Source: Flavobacteriaceae bacterium (GTDB lineage: Bacteria; Bacteroidota; Bacteroidia; Flavobacteriales; Flavobacteriaceae). From it: a stretch of 64,000 nt of DNA. This document shows positions 8,544 to 17,762 of this stretch, in pieces. Numbering within the stretch: position 1 is the stretch's first letter; each line of letters opens with the position of its first letter. The notes under the pieces were generated by a model. The model did no database searches, had not been told where the DNA came from, and saw only the letters and a list, made by a program, of their open reading frames with translations. The translations under genes were made by a program, and so were the position numbers. Location of the stretch: contig JAQWSN010000003.1 of the NCBI GenBank assembly GCA_029243165.1, positions 1 through 64,000 on the forward strand, in the 5' to 3' direction.

Positions 8544-9235
8544 TTTTTTACTATCTTTTTAAGTGTCGGAGAACTCGTTCCCCAAAGAAGAAAACCACTT
8601 AAAACGGTAAATACCCCAAATAAAGAAAAGAGTCTTAATAACAGATTATTAAAATCATCTCTCCCTTGGTAGTCCATAGTGTGGCTCATCCACAAAAAAT
8701 CAAACCAGCGCCAACTTTGGTGTCGTACCTTTTGAAATATTCCACTACTGGCATCCACATAGGCTACTAAAAGATCTGGATGTTTGAAATGAATGGCATA
8801 AGCGGGTAAAGATCGTCCTCTAAATTCATGATGGGGGCCCGTTTCTTGAATCAGTTCAATTTTTTCTACCTCCAAGCCCGCTATTAAATTTTCTCTGGCA
8901 ACGGTTAAAGCTTCACTTTCTGAAATTTGATTTTTTAAAGCTCCCGTTCTTGCATGGTACAAATAGTTATCATTGATCCAATAGTAGGGCTGTTCTTCCA
9001 AAGAAACCAAGTTGATTTTTTCAACAGCCTGAGTGATACTGTCCAAGGGTAGTAAATTGCTGAACGTTCTGGGTTTAAATTCTGTATTTAAAAATTGGTC
9101 GCCGTGAATTTCATCCAAATCGGTCCAGCTAAAATAAAGTCCCGAAACGGTCCAAGCTAAAAATTGAATTCCAATAATCAATCCGAGATAGCGGTGTGTT
9201 TTTCGAATTCGCAAAGCCGTTTGTCTATGAACCAT
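8540..9235 (-). CDS. PepSY-associated membrane protein
   Basis: A 231-residue protein with an N-terminal membrane helix (about 17-35, starting RYLGLIIGIQFLAWTVSGLY), an extracytoplasmic region holding two PepSY-like segments (around 60-115 and 115-165), and a second helix near the C-terminus (about 200-222). The N-terminal RKTHRYLGL motif is typical of PepSY_TM proteins, which often accompany iron-reducing or peptidase systems. It overlaps the downstream PhoD-like gene by 4 bp, arguing for a shared function such as a membrane partner of the phosphatase. The exact role is unknown. Confidence 0.75.
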   Translation of the reverse strand: MVHRQTALRIRKTHRYLGLIIGIQFLAWTVSGLYFSWTDLDEIHGDQFLNTEFKPRTFSNLLPLDSITQAVEKINLVSLEEQPYYWINDNYLYHARTGALKNQISESEALTVARENLIAGLEVEKIELIQETGPHHEFRGRSLPAYAIHFKHPDLLVAYVDASSGIFQKVRHQSWRWFDFLWMSHTMDYQGRDDFNNLLLRLFSLFGVFTVLSGFLLWGTSSPTLKKIVKK

Positions 9236-9265
9236 ATTTTTTACATTTAAAACCCTTTTTCAAGA

Positions 9266-10642
9266 TTATTGTTTTTTAAACTTTAATTTCTTTTCAATGG
9301 CAATAATCATTTCGTTAGCAATATCTTTTCCAGTAGCCATTTCTATTCCTTCTAAACCTGGAGAAGAATTGACTTCCAAAAGTAAGGGGCCTTTATTTGA
9401 ACGAATAATATCTACCCCCGCTACAGTCAAATTTAGGATTTTTGCTGCCTTAATGGCTAAGCGTCTTTCTTCCATTGTAATTTTTACTTTTTTAGCGGTA
9501 CCCCCCATGTGAATGTTAGAACGAAATTCTCCCTTTGAGGCTGTTCTTTCAATGGAAGCAACCACTTTGCCATTGACCACAAAGCAGCGCAAATCTTTCC
9601 CTGCTGCTTCTTTGATAAATTCTTGAACCAAAATATTCGCCTGTAAACTTTTAAAAGCATTGATTACACTTTCTGCTGCCTTATCTGTCTCTGCAGATAC
9701 AACTCCTTTTCCTTGAGCGCTTTGAAGTAATTTAATCACTAAAGGAGCTCCACCAACCATCCCAATCAAATCTTTGGTATCTAATGGAGACTTCGCAAAA
9801 CCTGTTATTGGAATTTGAATATCGTTCCCAGAAAAGAGTTGACTTGAAAAAAGTTTATCTCTAGATTGAGAAATGGAGGTGTCGGAATTTAGACAATACG
9901 TTCCAATGGAATAAAACTGTCGGAGTAGAGCGCAACCGTAAAAAGTCATACTGGGTCTTATTCGAGGTATGATGGCGTCAAGGTCTTGAATAATACTCCC
10001 TCCTCGATACCGAACCTCAGGGGTAACAGTATCCAATCGCATGTAACATTGCTGGATGTTGTAAAAGTGCATGTCATGTCCTCGGGCTTTTCCAGCTTCG
10101 ATCAAACGTTTGTTACTGTAAAGTGATCTATCAGTAGCCAAAAGTCCAATACTCAATCCAGACTTCTCGTGTAACAAATGACTGTATTTGTTTTCCAACT
10201 CTTCTTCGGAAACCTTTGCTATCATAAAGTTTTTTGAAGGATCTACGATAAAGCGGTTTTTCATAGCTTCCCGCCCCAAAAGCATTCTAAAATCCATTCC
10301 ATCTCGGTTGGCAAGTGTGAGTTCTATTTCATAAGACTGGTCGCCAATTGTTACCTTTTCTTTAATTACAAAACGTTTGCTTGTAATCCCTGAAGAGCTC
10401 TTTACGATCCTTACATCACAAATTTTTGACTCACAATGAACCACAATACTCAAATTATCTTGAATTGGATTGACATCAAAAGATACCCAAGACTCTTTAC
10501 CTTTTTTAAACTTTTTAATGTTGGTGGATTGGATGGAAGAAGTCTTTGCACCCGAATCAATTCTTGCTTTGATTGACGGAATACTTAAGCCCTCAAAAGA
10601 ACACCACTCCTGACTTCCGATTATTTGCTTAACATCACTCAT
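9266..10642 (-). CDS. RimK-type ATP-grasp ligase fused to an N-terminal retropepsin-like domain
   Basis: A 458-residue two-domain protein. Residues about 9-141 match the RimK-associated 'ATP-dependent zinc protease' family (Pfam Zn_protease), with ARIDSGAKTSS (D29-S30-G31) and LLGREAM (121-127); the DSG and hydrophobic-G pattern resembles a retropepsin site. Residues about 163-455 form a RimK ATP-grasp ligase, with QGKGV, DLRCFVVNGKVVASIER and LEVNSSPGLEGIE. RimK adds glutamates to the C-terminus of ribosomal protein S6. The fused N-domain could process the tail or restrict the substrate, but that is inference. Other RimK-family targets are possible, so rimK is not assigned as a symbol. It is a single gene, separated by 30 bp from the next minus-strand gene. 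Confidence 0.85.
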   Translation of the reverse strand: MSDVKQIIGSQEWCSFEGLSIPSIKARIDSGAKTSSIQSTNIKKFKKGKESWVSFDVNPIQDNLSIVVHCESKICDVRIVKSSSGITSKRFVIKEKVTIGDQSYEIELTLANRDGMDFRMLLGREAMKNRFIVDPSKNFMIAKVSEEELENKYSHLLHEKSGLSIGLLATDRSLYSNKRLIEAGKARGHDMHFYNIQQCYMRLDTVTPEVRYRGGSIIQDLDAIIPRIRPSMTFYGCALLRQFYSIGTYCLNSDTSISQSRDKLFSSQLFSGNDIQIPITGFAKSPLDTKDLIGMVGGAPLVIKLLQSAQGKGVVSAETDKAAESVINAFKSLQANILVQEFIKEAAGKDLRCFVVNGKVVASIERTASKGEFRSNIHMGGTAKKVKITMEERRLAIKAAKILNLTVAGVDIIRSNKGPLLLEVNSSPGLEGIEMATGKDIANEMIIAIEKKLKFKKQ

Positions 10643-10709
10643 TAGTTCAATTTTACACTACGAGATTACAAAAAGTTTTGAATAAAAAACACTAGTAATT
10701 CTTAATAAT

Positions 10710-10742
10710 TTGATGGTGCTTCTGTGAGCTTATGTATCTTTG
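10710..10742 (+). promoter_or_regulatory. Promoter of the DUF5916 gene
   Basis: TTG at 10710-10712 and TATCTTTG at 10735-10742 are separated by 22 bp, which fits the Bacteroidota consensus TTG-N17-23-TAnnTTTG. The start codon is at 10761, giving a leader of roughly 10-15 nt. Confidence 0.6.
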
Positions 10743-10760
10743 AACTAAAATAGAGTTTTT

Positions 10761-13004
10761 ATGATCAGACTGAACTCGTTCGGTTATTTACTTTTACTCG
10801 TACTACAGACTCAAATAACATTTAGCCAAAACCAATATCAACCCCTCAAAACAAACGATTCTAAAATTACTCTTGATGGAGTGATTTCTCCGAAAGAATG
10901 GGATAATGCCACTCCAATTGAACTAAATTTTGAAATAAATCCAGGAAATAATTCTCCTGCAAAAAAGAAAACTGTAGGCTTTGTTACGTACACGGACACT
11001 CATCTTTACATTGGATTTCATGCCTTTGACGATCCTAAAAATGTTAGGGCCTCCGTCCGTTCACGAGATGATTTTGCTATGTATCGGCAAGACGATATTG
11101 TGGTCGTAACTTTTGATACCTACGCAGACGGTCGAAACAACTACATTTTGGTTTCCAACCCTTTTGGCAGCCAATTTGATGTTCGTGCAATCAATGCCCT
11201 GACAGACGAACAGCGCTATGATGGAAGTTTTAATATGGATTTTGAAACGGCTGGAAGTATTGTTTCAGATGGCTTTCAAGTGGAATATAAAATCCCTTTT
11301 TCCTCTCTACCTTTTCCTAACGGAAAAGATCAAAATTGGAATTTTAACTTATCCCGAAAATACTTTGACGAAAACAATGTAGAAGTTGAAATTCGCAGCC
11401 AAGCTTTCGATAGAAACAACCCCTGTCAAGTATGCCAGACGACAGAGTCCCTGATTTTAAAAGACATTAGTATCCAAAAAAGAATTGAACTCTTACCCTA
11501 TGTTGCAGGTAATTTGAGTGGTAAAAAACCCACACAAAAAGGGACTTTAGATTACGATTCTTTTAAACCCAATGCGGGCTTAGGGCTAAATTTAGACTTA
11601 AATAAAAACAGCGGACTGGAAATTACACTTAATCCTGATTTTTCTCAAGTAGAAGCCGATGTAACTCAAATTGATGTCAATTCTTCATTTGCCCTTGAAT
11701 ATCCTGAACGAAGACCCTTTTTCAATCGGGGAACAGATATTGTTAATTTTACCGATGGGGCGTTTTATTCAAGGTCGATAAACAATCCTTTGCTTTCAAC
11801 CAAGTTGCTTAGTCAAGCCAAAAAGTCAAGAATTTACTTTTTGACAGCAATCGATCAAAATTCACCCTACCAAATCGCAGGTGAAGACCGATCCTATTTG
11901 GGGCAAGGAGGTCAATCTTTTGTAAATGTTTTCAGATATCAACGATTACTCAATAAAAATACACGATTGGGACTTGTCACAACTAACCGCTACTATGAAG
12001 AAGGAGGTTATGGAAATCTCTTGGGTACGGACGGTTGGTTTCTGATTTCCAAAAACTGGCGACTGACATATGAATTACTCGCCAACTTTAATCAAGAACC
12101 TACTGCCGATTGGATAGACAGTTCTGATACCATAGAGGGCAGATCAGTTGCCCTCAATAAAGATAAATTTCAGGGAAGTGCTTTGTATGTTCAACTGTAT
12201 CGAAATACAGAACATTGGAAATCTTATGCTTATTTTAGAAACATCACCCCAGAATATCAAGCCAATGTTGGTTTTGTAGTAAAAAACAATAGACGCTGGG
12301 GAACACTGTTTCACGAATATCAAAACTTCATCAATAAAAAAGGACTTCAGTTTTTTAGTATTGGAACCAAAGCTGACATGAGTTATACTTTTGGAAATTA
12401 TCTTAAGGCTCTCAGTATCGATGGAATTTTCAGCATAAAAACTTATTTGAACACAACCGTTGAGTACACTTATGATTGGGATGTTTTTAAAAATTTTCTA
12501 GGACGAGATTATCGAAATGTGGGGAAAAGTGAATTGAATATTCGAACCAATCCAAGTGAATCTTTTTCTCTGATGATTCGATCTACTTTTGGAAGAGAAT
12601 TGGCTTACAATGAAGAAAATCCAGAAGTTGGCAAAGAGTTTACCTTTTTTTTAATGCCTAGTTTTCAATTAGGAAATAAATTTAATCTTTCCCCTTCGAT
12701 TCGGTATGCTAAATTAAATGATTTAAATACTCAAAAAGAATATTTTAAAGGAGCCATCTCGCGTTTCTCTGCCCGATACCAGTTCAATAATTTCTTTAGT
12801 ATTCGAATCATTTCTGAATACAATTCTTTTGCCGATCGATTCTTTGTTCAACCGCTTGTACAGTGGAATCCAAACCCTTCAACCGTCTTTTATGTTGGAG
12901 GTAATCAAAATTCTCTAGAAGATTTTAACGACGAATTTTATTCTCCCTTTAGAGTAGATCAGACCCAGTTCTTTTTAAAATTTCAATATTTAATCGGACT
13001 CTGA
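10761..13004 (+). CDS. DUF5916 outer-membrane protein with CBM9-like N-terminal domain
   Basis: A 747-residue exported protein; the signal peptide ends near residue 23 (TFSQ). Residues about 35-245 form a family 9 carbohydrate-binding-like beta domain (ITLDGVISPKEWDNA, then LYIGFHAFDDP), and the rest matches the DUF5916 beta-barrel-like region, ending in a typical outer-membrane aromatic strand (FFLKFQYLIGL). This architecture is widespread in Bacteroidota; its biochemical role is not established, although surface carbohydrate or protein binding is often proposed. It is a single gene with its own promoter at 10710-10742. Its stop lies one base from the convergent stop of the VPS10 gene. Confidence 0.85.
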   Translation: MIRLNSFGYLLLLVLQTQITFSQNQYQPLKTNDSKITLDGVISPKEWDNATPIELNFEINPGNNSPAKKKTVGFVTYTDTHLYIGFHAFDDPKNVRASVRSRDDFAMYRQDDIVVVTFDTYADGRNNYILVSNPFGSQFDVRAINALTDEQRYDGSFNMDFETAGSIVSDGFQVEYKIPFSSLPFPNGKDQNWNFNLSRKYFDENNVEVEIRSQAFDRNNPCQVCQTTESLILKDISIQKRIELLPYVAGNLSGKKPTQKGTLDYDSFKPNAGLGLNLDLNKNSGLEITLNPDFSQVEADVTQIDVNSSFALEYPERRPFFNRGTDIVNFTDGAFYSRSINNPLLSTKLLSQAKKSRIYFLTAIDQNSPYQIAGEDRSYLGQGGQSFVNVFRYQRLLNKNTRLGLVTTNRYYEEGGYGNLLGTDGWFLISKNWRLTYELLANFNQEPTADWIDSSDTIEGRSVALNKDKFQGSALYVQLYRNTEHWKSYAYFRNITPEYQANVGFVVKNNRRWGTLFHEYQNFINKKGLQFFSIGTKADMSYTFGNYLKALSIDGIFSIKTYLNTTVEYTYDWDVFKNFLGRDYRNVGKSELNIRTNPSESFSLMIRSTFGRELAYNEENPEVGKEFTFFLMPSFQLGNKFNLSPSIRYAKLNDLNTQKEYFKGAISRFSARYQFNNFFSIRIISEYNSFADRFFVQPLVQWNPNPSTVFYVGGNQNSLEDFNDEFYSPFRVDQTQFFLKFQYLIGL

Positions 13005-13005
13005 T

Positions 13006-16000
13006 CTACTCCGAATCTAAGTTGACTATTAATACGGGAACATTTGCTTCACGATATGCTTTTTCAAAAGATTTAAATTCTTTTTCTATAACCCCCTCCA
13101 ATGCTTGCTCGTGTATTTTCCATTGGGCTAAAAGGTCTTGATAACGATCTTTGGCTCCTTGTGTTACTTTGGGGTCCTCTGCATCTACATAACTTTTTAA
13201 ATGCATCCATTCTGCATTGAGTTTGTTGTTGAAATTGATTACGTCTTGAAACGTTTTTTGTTCAGGCTGTATTAGTTCAGCTTCCCATTTTTTGAGTTGT
13301 TCCTCAATCGCCAGTGCCTCATCATACAATGCGGAATAGGTACTTTTCCCTTTTAATATTTTAGAATAGTGCTGCAGTTGACTTTGTACACTTCGCATTT
13401 CAGAAACAGATTGGTGAATTCTTTTAATGGCCTTTTCAATATTAATCAATAGCATTTGTTGTTCCTCAAAATCGGCAGCTAGGTAATCTCTATTTGGATT
13501 GGGTAAAATAGTAAACTCCACCTCTTTCACTTCTGCTCCGTAAGAAAGTCTTGCTTTATAATTTCCAGGCGCAACTCTGCTTCCGCTGTAATCTCCATAA
13601 ACAAAAACTTGATCCACACTGGGTAATTGTTCTCTCCTAAAATCCCAATGTGTACGATTAAATCCTTTTTTGTGAGGAAGTATTGTTTTTGGTCCAGGTC
13701 CTCCAGGCCAAGATTTAAACGACCCATCTTTTTTTGAAGTGTAACTTCTAATGATTTGATCATGCTGCAAAATATCCATTTGTACTTCAAGAGAATCATG
13801 AATTTCAGGGAGGTAGTAATCTAAATAAACCCCACTCATTGGATTTGTTCCCTGGGTGCTGTTTTTAGGCGTTTTTCTCGAACTTAAAAGATATGATTTT
13901 TTGGGGCTTACCAAATGTAAACTGTTATTTTTTGGGCTTTGTTGTAGTGGACTTAAATCGTCTAATATCCAAAAAGACCGCCCTGCTGTAGCTGCAATCA
14001 AGTCATTGTCCTGAATATGTAAATCATTGATAGGAACTACGGGTAAATTATTTTGAAAAGCGTCCCATTGATTCCCATCATTAAAGGAAATATAAAACCC
14101 TGTTTCTGTTCCTGCATAAAGAAGTCCAGATACTATTGGGTCTTCTCGAACTACTCTTACAAAATTATGCTCCCCTTCAATGCCCTCGGTTATTAAATCC
14201 CAATGTGCACCATAGTCTTCCGTTTTGTAGACGTAAGGAGTTAAGTCCATAAACTTGTATCGCATCAAGACAATGTAGGCTTTAGCAGGATTATGAGGAG
14301 ATACCTCAATAGAATTAATAATTCCTTCTTTCCCTTCTTTTGGAGTGACATTGGACCAAGTCTTACCGCCATCTCGAGTCAAATGAATTAACCCGTCATC
14401 ACTCCCAGCCCAGAGAACTTCAGGATCATGAGGCGAGGTTGTTAAGCTCATCAATGTATTGTAATTCTCTCCTCCAGCGGCTTCGTTGGTAAAAGGTGTT
14501 CCCCCTGCTACTTGTTGACTTTTATTATTTCTAGTTAAATCAGGACTAATCACTTCCCAATCAATCCCTCCGTTCTGGGTTTTAAAAACAACGTTCCCTG
14601 CATGATAAATCGTATTCGGATCTGAGGGTGCACTAACAATAGGAGCGTTCCAGTTGAATCGATATTTAAACGAGTTGGGAGTGTTTCCCAAAGCTAATTC
14701 TGGATATTCTTTAATTTCTTTTGACGTTTGTGTTGGTCGATGCCAAAGCTCAATAATTCCCTGATAACAACCTCCATAAACCACTTTTGGACTTTTAGGG
14801 TCAAAGGCTAAAAAGGCGCTTTCGCAACCTGCAACGGAATACCAGTCTTTCCAATCGATACCGCTGTCTTGATCCCTACTTTTAATGCCGATGGCTGAAT
14901 TGTCTTGTTGTCCTCCATAAACATGATAGGGTACTTGTTCATCGGCAATAACACGGTAAAACTGTGCCGTAGGTTGGTTCTTTTGGGTACTCCAACTTGT
15001 CCCTCCATTGGTCGAAACATTAGCTCCTCCATCGTTAGAATTGATCATAATAGAATTGTTTTCCGGATGAATCCATAAATGATGATTGTCGCCGTGAGGT
15101 GTTGGCATGGTTTTAAATGTTTTTCCCCTATCGATAGATTTTAAAACAGGTGCATTAAGCACATAAACCACATTTTCATCTTGCGGATCTGCAAATACTT
15201 CCATGTAATACCAAGAACGTGCTACGGTAATACGGTCTTTATTGACTTGTTTCCATGAGGCTCCTCCATCTTCAGATCGATAAACACCCGCTTGGGTTCC
15301 TTCCGCTTCAATGTTGGCATAAACAAGATTTGAATTTGCCCTAGAGACGGATATTCCAGCTTTCCCAATAACTTCGGGCAATCCTTTTTCTAAACGAGTC
15401 CAATTGTCACCTCCATCTGTTGACTTGTACAAACCCGACTTTTCTCCTCCTGATTTCATTTGCCAGGGCAAGCGTTCATGCTCCCAAAGAGCAGCATACA
15501 AAATCCGAGGGTTATTTTTATCCATACTCAAAGAAGCAGCTCCCGTTGTTTTTGAAACATACAGTACTTTTTCCCAAGTTTTCCCCCCATTTTTAGTTCG
15601 ATAAACTCCACGATCACTACTAGGTCCAAACTGAGCTCCTTGAACTGCAACGTAAATTAGATCCGGATTCGTAGGATGAATCTCTACATTGGCAATATGT
15701 CTTGACTGATCCAAACCCATATGTTTCCAGGTTGCCCCTGCGTCTTCGGACTTGTAAACTCCATCGCCCATTGAAGTCATAACTCCTCGGGCTGCGTGTT
15801 CTCCCATACCTACAACCACAACATTTGGATCGCTCTCAGAAACCGCTATGGCGCCAACTGTTCCCGTTTTAAAAAAACCATCAGAAATATTTTTCCAGTG
15901 CAGTCCATTGTCTTGTGTTTTCCAAACACCCCCGCCTGTAGTTCCCATGTAAAAGGTAGCAGGTTCTTGAACGACTCCTTCAGAGGTAACACTTCTTCCT

Positions 16001-16149
16001 CCTCGAAAGGGTCCAATATTTCTCCAATGAAGATTGTTAAATGCCTCAGAAAATGGAATCTGTTTTTTGGAGGTTTTGTTCTTTTTTTGACTTTGAGCAA
16101 AAGAACTGCATAACAACAGTACTAATAAAAATGGTAGTTTTGATCTCAT
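13006..16149 (-). CDS. Exported VPS10/sortilin-like BNR-repeat protein
   Basis: A 1047-residue protein with a signal peptide (MRSKLPFLLVLLLCSSFAQS). It is dominated by Asp-box/BNR propeller repeats of the form S-x-D-x-G-x-x-W (SEDAGATW, STDGGDNW, SEDGGASW, TRDGGKTW), as in sialidases, sortilin VPS10 domains and plant photosystem assembly factors. The first module begins HWRNIGPFRGGRS. The C-terminal quarter (about 860-1030) is helical and partly coiled coil. Databases often label such proteins 'glycosyl hydrolase', but no glycosidase catalytic residues can be assigned here. No T9SS C-terminal sorting domain is evident. The gene upstream on the same strand lies 26 bp away, so an operon is likely. 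Confidence 0.8.
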   Translation of the reverse strand: MRSKLPFLLVLLLCSSFAQSQKKNKTSKKQIPFSEAFNNLHWRNIGPFRGGRSVTSEGVVQEPATFYMGTTGGGVWKTQDNGLHWKNISDGFFKTGTVGAIAVSESDPNVVVVGMGEHAARGVMTSMGDGVYKSEDAGATWKHMGLDQSRHIANVEIHPTNPDLIYVAVQGAQFGPSSDRGVYRTKNGGKTWEKVLYVSKTTGAASLSMDKNNPRILYAALWEHERLPWQMKSGGEKSGLYKSTDGGDNWTRLEKGLPEVIGKAGISVSRANSNLVYANIEAEGTQAGVYRSEDGGASWKQVNKDRITVARSWYYMEVFADPQDENVVYVLNAPVLKSIDRGKTFKTMPTPHGDNHHLWIHPENNSIMINSNDGGANVSTNGGTSWSTQKNQPTAQFYRVIADEQVPYHVYGGQQDNSAIGIKSRDQDSGIDWKDWYSVAGCESAFLAFDPKSPKVVYGGCYQGIIELWHRPTQTSKEIKEYPELALGNTPNSFKYRFNWNAPIVSAPSDPNTIYHAGNVVFKTQNGGIDWEVISPDLTRNNKSQQVAGGTPFTNEAAGGENYNTLMSLTTSPHDPEVLWAGSDDGLIHLTRDGGKTWSNVTPKEGKEGIINSIEVSPHNPAKAYIVLMRYKFMDLTPYVYKTEDYGAHWDLITEGIEGEHNFVRVVREDPIVSGLLYAGTETGFYISFNDGNQWDAFQNNLPVVPINDLHIQDNDLIAATAGRSFWILDDLSPLQQSPKNNSLHLVSPKKSYLLSSRKTPKNSTQGTNPMSGVYLDYYLPEIHDSLEVQMDILQHDQIIRSYTSKKDGSFKSWPGGPGPKTILPHKKGFNRTHWDFRREQLPSVDQVFVYGDYSGSRVAPGNYKARLSYGAEVKEVEFTILPNPNRDYLAADFEEQQMLLINIEKAIKRIHQSVSEMRSVQSQLQHYSKILKGKSTYSALYDEALAIEEQLKKWEAELIQPEQKTFQDVINFNNKLNAEWMHLKSYVDAEDPKVTQGAKDRYQDLLAQWKIHEQALEGVIEKEFKSFEKAYREANVPVLIVNLDSE

Positions 16150-16175
16150 ATTTTTTATTTTAAAAAATAGACTTA

Positions 16176-16988
16176 TTAACGTTCTAATTTGACATGGAAC
16201 AAACGGGGTTTCCCTTTGGCCTCACTTTCTGATGTAATCCAAAACTCAGATGCATTAATGATCTTAACAGCTTCAATTTGGGCAGGTTTTACAGGAATCG
16301 TGTAGCGTTGTAAATCAATGTTTTCAAAACCATTTTTTTTAAAGTTACTGAGTGTGTAAAAATACTGGACTCCTCTAAAATCATAACCTGTTAAAACCAT
16401 CAAATCCTCTTTGGAATTGTAATCTGCAGCAGTTACTAGGGCCTCTGTATTGATCACTGCAGATGGGCTTAAGGTGTACTCCCCTTTAGTTTTTGGAAAG
16501 ACATAGAGTTCCGACTGGAGTGTCTTTCGATTTTTTGAAAATAAAATGAGTTGATCTCCCATAACTGCTAAACCCTCAGCATCAAACTCATTCAAAGATT
16601 CTTTAGAGAATGTTTTTTGAGCTTCATACCGAATTCGGATGGTTCCTTCAGGAATCAAATCTTTTCCTAAAATGTAGATTTTGAGATTTTCTCTGGTAGC
16701 ATAGTTATTTCCCGTATCAGCAATATAAAAATGATCTTCGTCAGCAGCTAAATCTTCCCAATCCTTATTCTTTAAATCATAAAAGCGAATACTTTTGATC
16801 AGGTCTCCCTCGGTAGAAAATACATAAAGCTTGGCTTTATCCCCTGAGTCATTTATCGTCATCAGATTATTCCCTATGTATTCTAATCCAGAGGTTTCTT
16901 CTATGACTGAGGACAGTTTAATTGTTGTTAATGATAATTGAGCGCTGCAACAAAATGATGCAAAAAGACCGACAAATAAGTAACGCAT
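16176..16988 (-). CDS. Exported propeller-like protein (SdiA-regulated-like)
   Basis: A 270-residue protein with a short signal peptide (ending near residue 16, CCSAQ). The sequence is a run of beta-blade segments (ETSGLEYIGNNLMTINDSGD, DWEDLAADEDHFYIADTGNN, EFDAEGLAVMGDQLILFSKN) that recall SdiA-regulated or esterase-like phytase propellers. The acidic D-x-G-D and D-x-G-N turns could bind calcium. No catalytic motif is clear. It is 26 bp upstream of the VPS10/BNR gene on the same strand, so the two exported propeller proteins may be made together. Function unknown. Confidence 0.7.
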   Translation of the reverse strand: MRYLFVGLFASFCCSAQLSLTTIKLSSVIEETSGLEYIGNNLMTINDSGDKAKLYVFSTEGDLIKSIRFYDLKNKDWEDLAADEDHFYIADTGNNYATRENLKIYILGKDLIPEGTIRIRYEAQKTFSKESLNEFDAEGLAVMGDQLILFSKNRKTLQSELYVFPKTKGEYTLSPSAVINTEALVTAADYNSKEDLMVLTGYDFRGVQYFYTLSNFKKNGFENIDLQRYTIPVKPAQIEAVKIINASEFWITSESEAKGKPRLFHVKLER

Positions 16989-17029
16989 AAATAGTAGTTT
17001 ATCATGACAATATACTTAAACTAAATGTT

Positions 17030-17057
17030 TTGGTTCCTATCTAATTTTCTATTTTTG
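17030..17057 (+). promoter_or_regulatory. Promoter of the GDSL lipoprotein-kynU operon
   Basis: TTG at 17030-17032, a 17-bp spacer and TATTTTTG at 17050-17057 give a full match to TTG-N17-23-TAnnTTTG, about 30 bp before the GTG start at 17088. Confidence 0.6.
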
Positions 17058-17087
17058 TTTTAAACCTAATTAATAATCATATCAATT

Positions 17088-17762
17088 GTGATTCAGAGAC
17101 TTACATTATTAACCTTTGTTTTTAGCTTTTTGATTCTTAGTTGTGAAAAACAACAACTAAAGGAAAGTTATCTCGCACTAGGAGATAGTTACACCATTGG
17201 GGAGGCCGTGTCAGAAAATGAGCGATGGCCTGTTCAACTAGTCAAAGCTTTGGGAGGGAAGAACAGGATTCTTGATTCTCCAAAAATTATTGCCCAAACG
17301 GGTTGGACAACCGCCGATCTAAAAATGGGTATCGACAATGCCATCCTTGACTTTCCTTACGATTGGGTTTCCCTATTGATAGGGGTTAACAATCAATACC
17401 AAGGAAAAAGTATTTCAAATTTTAAAGAGGAGTTTGAACAGCTTCTTAGTCAAGCCCTTCTATTTGCAGGAAATAAAAAAGATCGAATTTTTGTAGTTTC
17501 CATACCCGACTGGGGTGAAATGCCGTTTGCCAAAAATCGGGATCGAGAAAAAATTGCTACCGAAATTGATAACTTCAATCAAGTGATTTATGAAATCTGT
17601 GCACAAAAACAAATCGCATTTATCGATATCACACCACTCTCAAGAACCGTGGAAGCACATCCAGAATTTGTGGCATCAGATGGGCTACATCCTAGCGGAG
17701 TTCAATACACCCAGTGGGTCAAGGAAATTATTCCTTTCTTTTTAAAAACTTCTGATGATTGA
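17088..17762 (+). CDS. SGNH/GDSL-family esterase lipoprotein
   Basis: A 224-residue protein with a lipoprotein signal peptide (lipobox LILSC, Cys19). SGNH blocks are in order: block I ALGDSYT with the nucleophile Ser34, block III GVNN near residue 98, and block V SDGLHPSG near the C-terminus with the Asp/His pair. These enzymes hydrolyse acyl or acetyl esters, and the lipid anchor places it at the cell envelope. The start is a GTG, chosen because it gives the complete signal peptide. Its end overlaps the kynureninase start by 8 bp, so translation is probably coupled, although no metabolic link between the two is obvious. Confidence 0.88.
   Translation: MIQRLTLLTFVFSFLILSCEKQQLKESYLALGDSYTIGEAVSENERWPVQLVKALGGKNRILDSPKIIAQTGWTTADLKMGIDNAILDFPYDWVSLLIGVNNQYQGKSISNFKEEFEQLLSQALLFAGNKKDRIFVVSIPDWGEMPFAKNRDREKIATEIDNFNQVIYEICAQKQIAFIDITPLSRTVEAHPEFVASDGLHPSGVQYTQWVKEIIPFFLKTSDD

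Noticed and set aside
13006-16149. Assignment as a true glycoside hydrolase
   Set aside because: Asp-box propeller repeats alone do not show catalysis; no catalytic triad of a sialidase could be placed.
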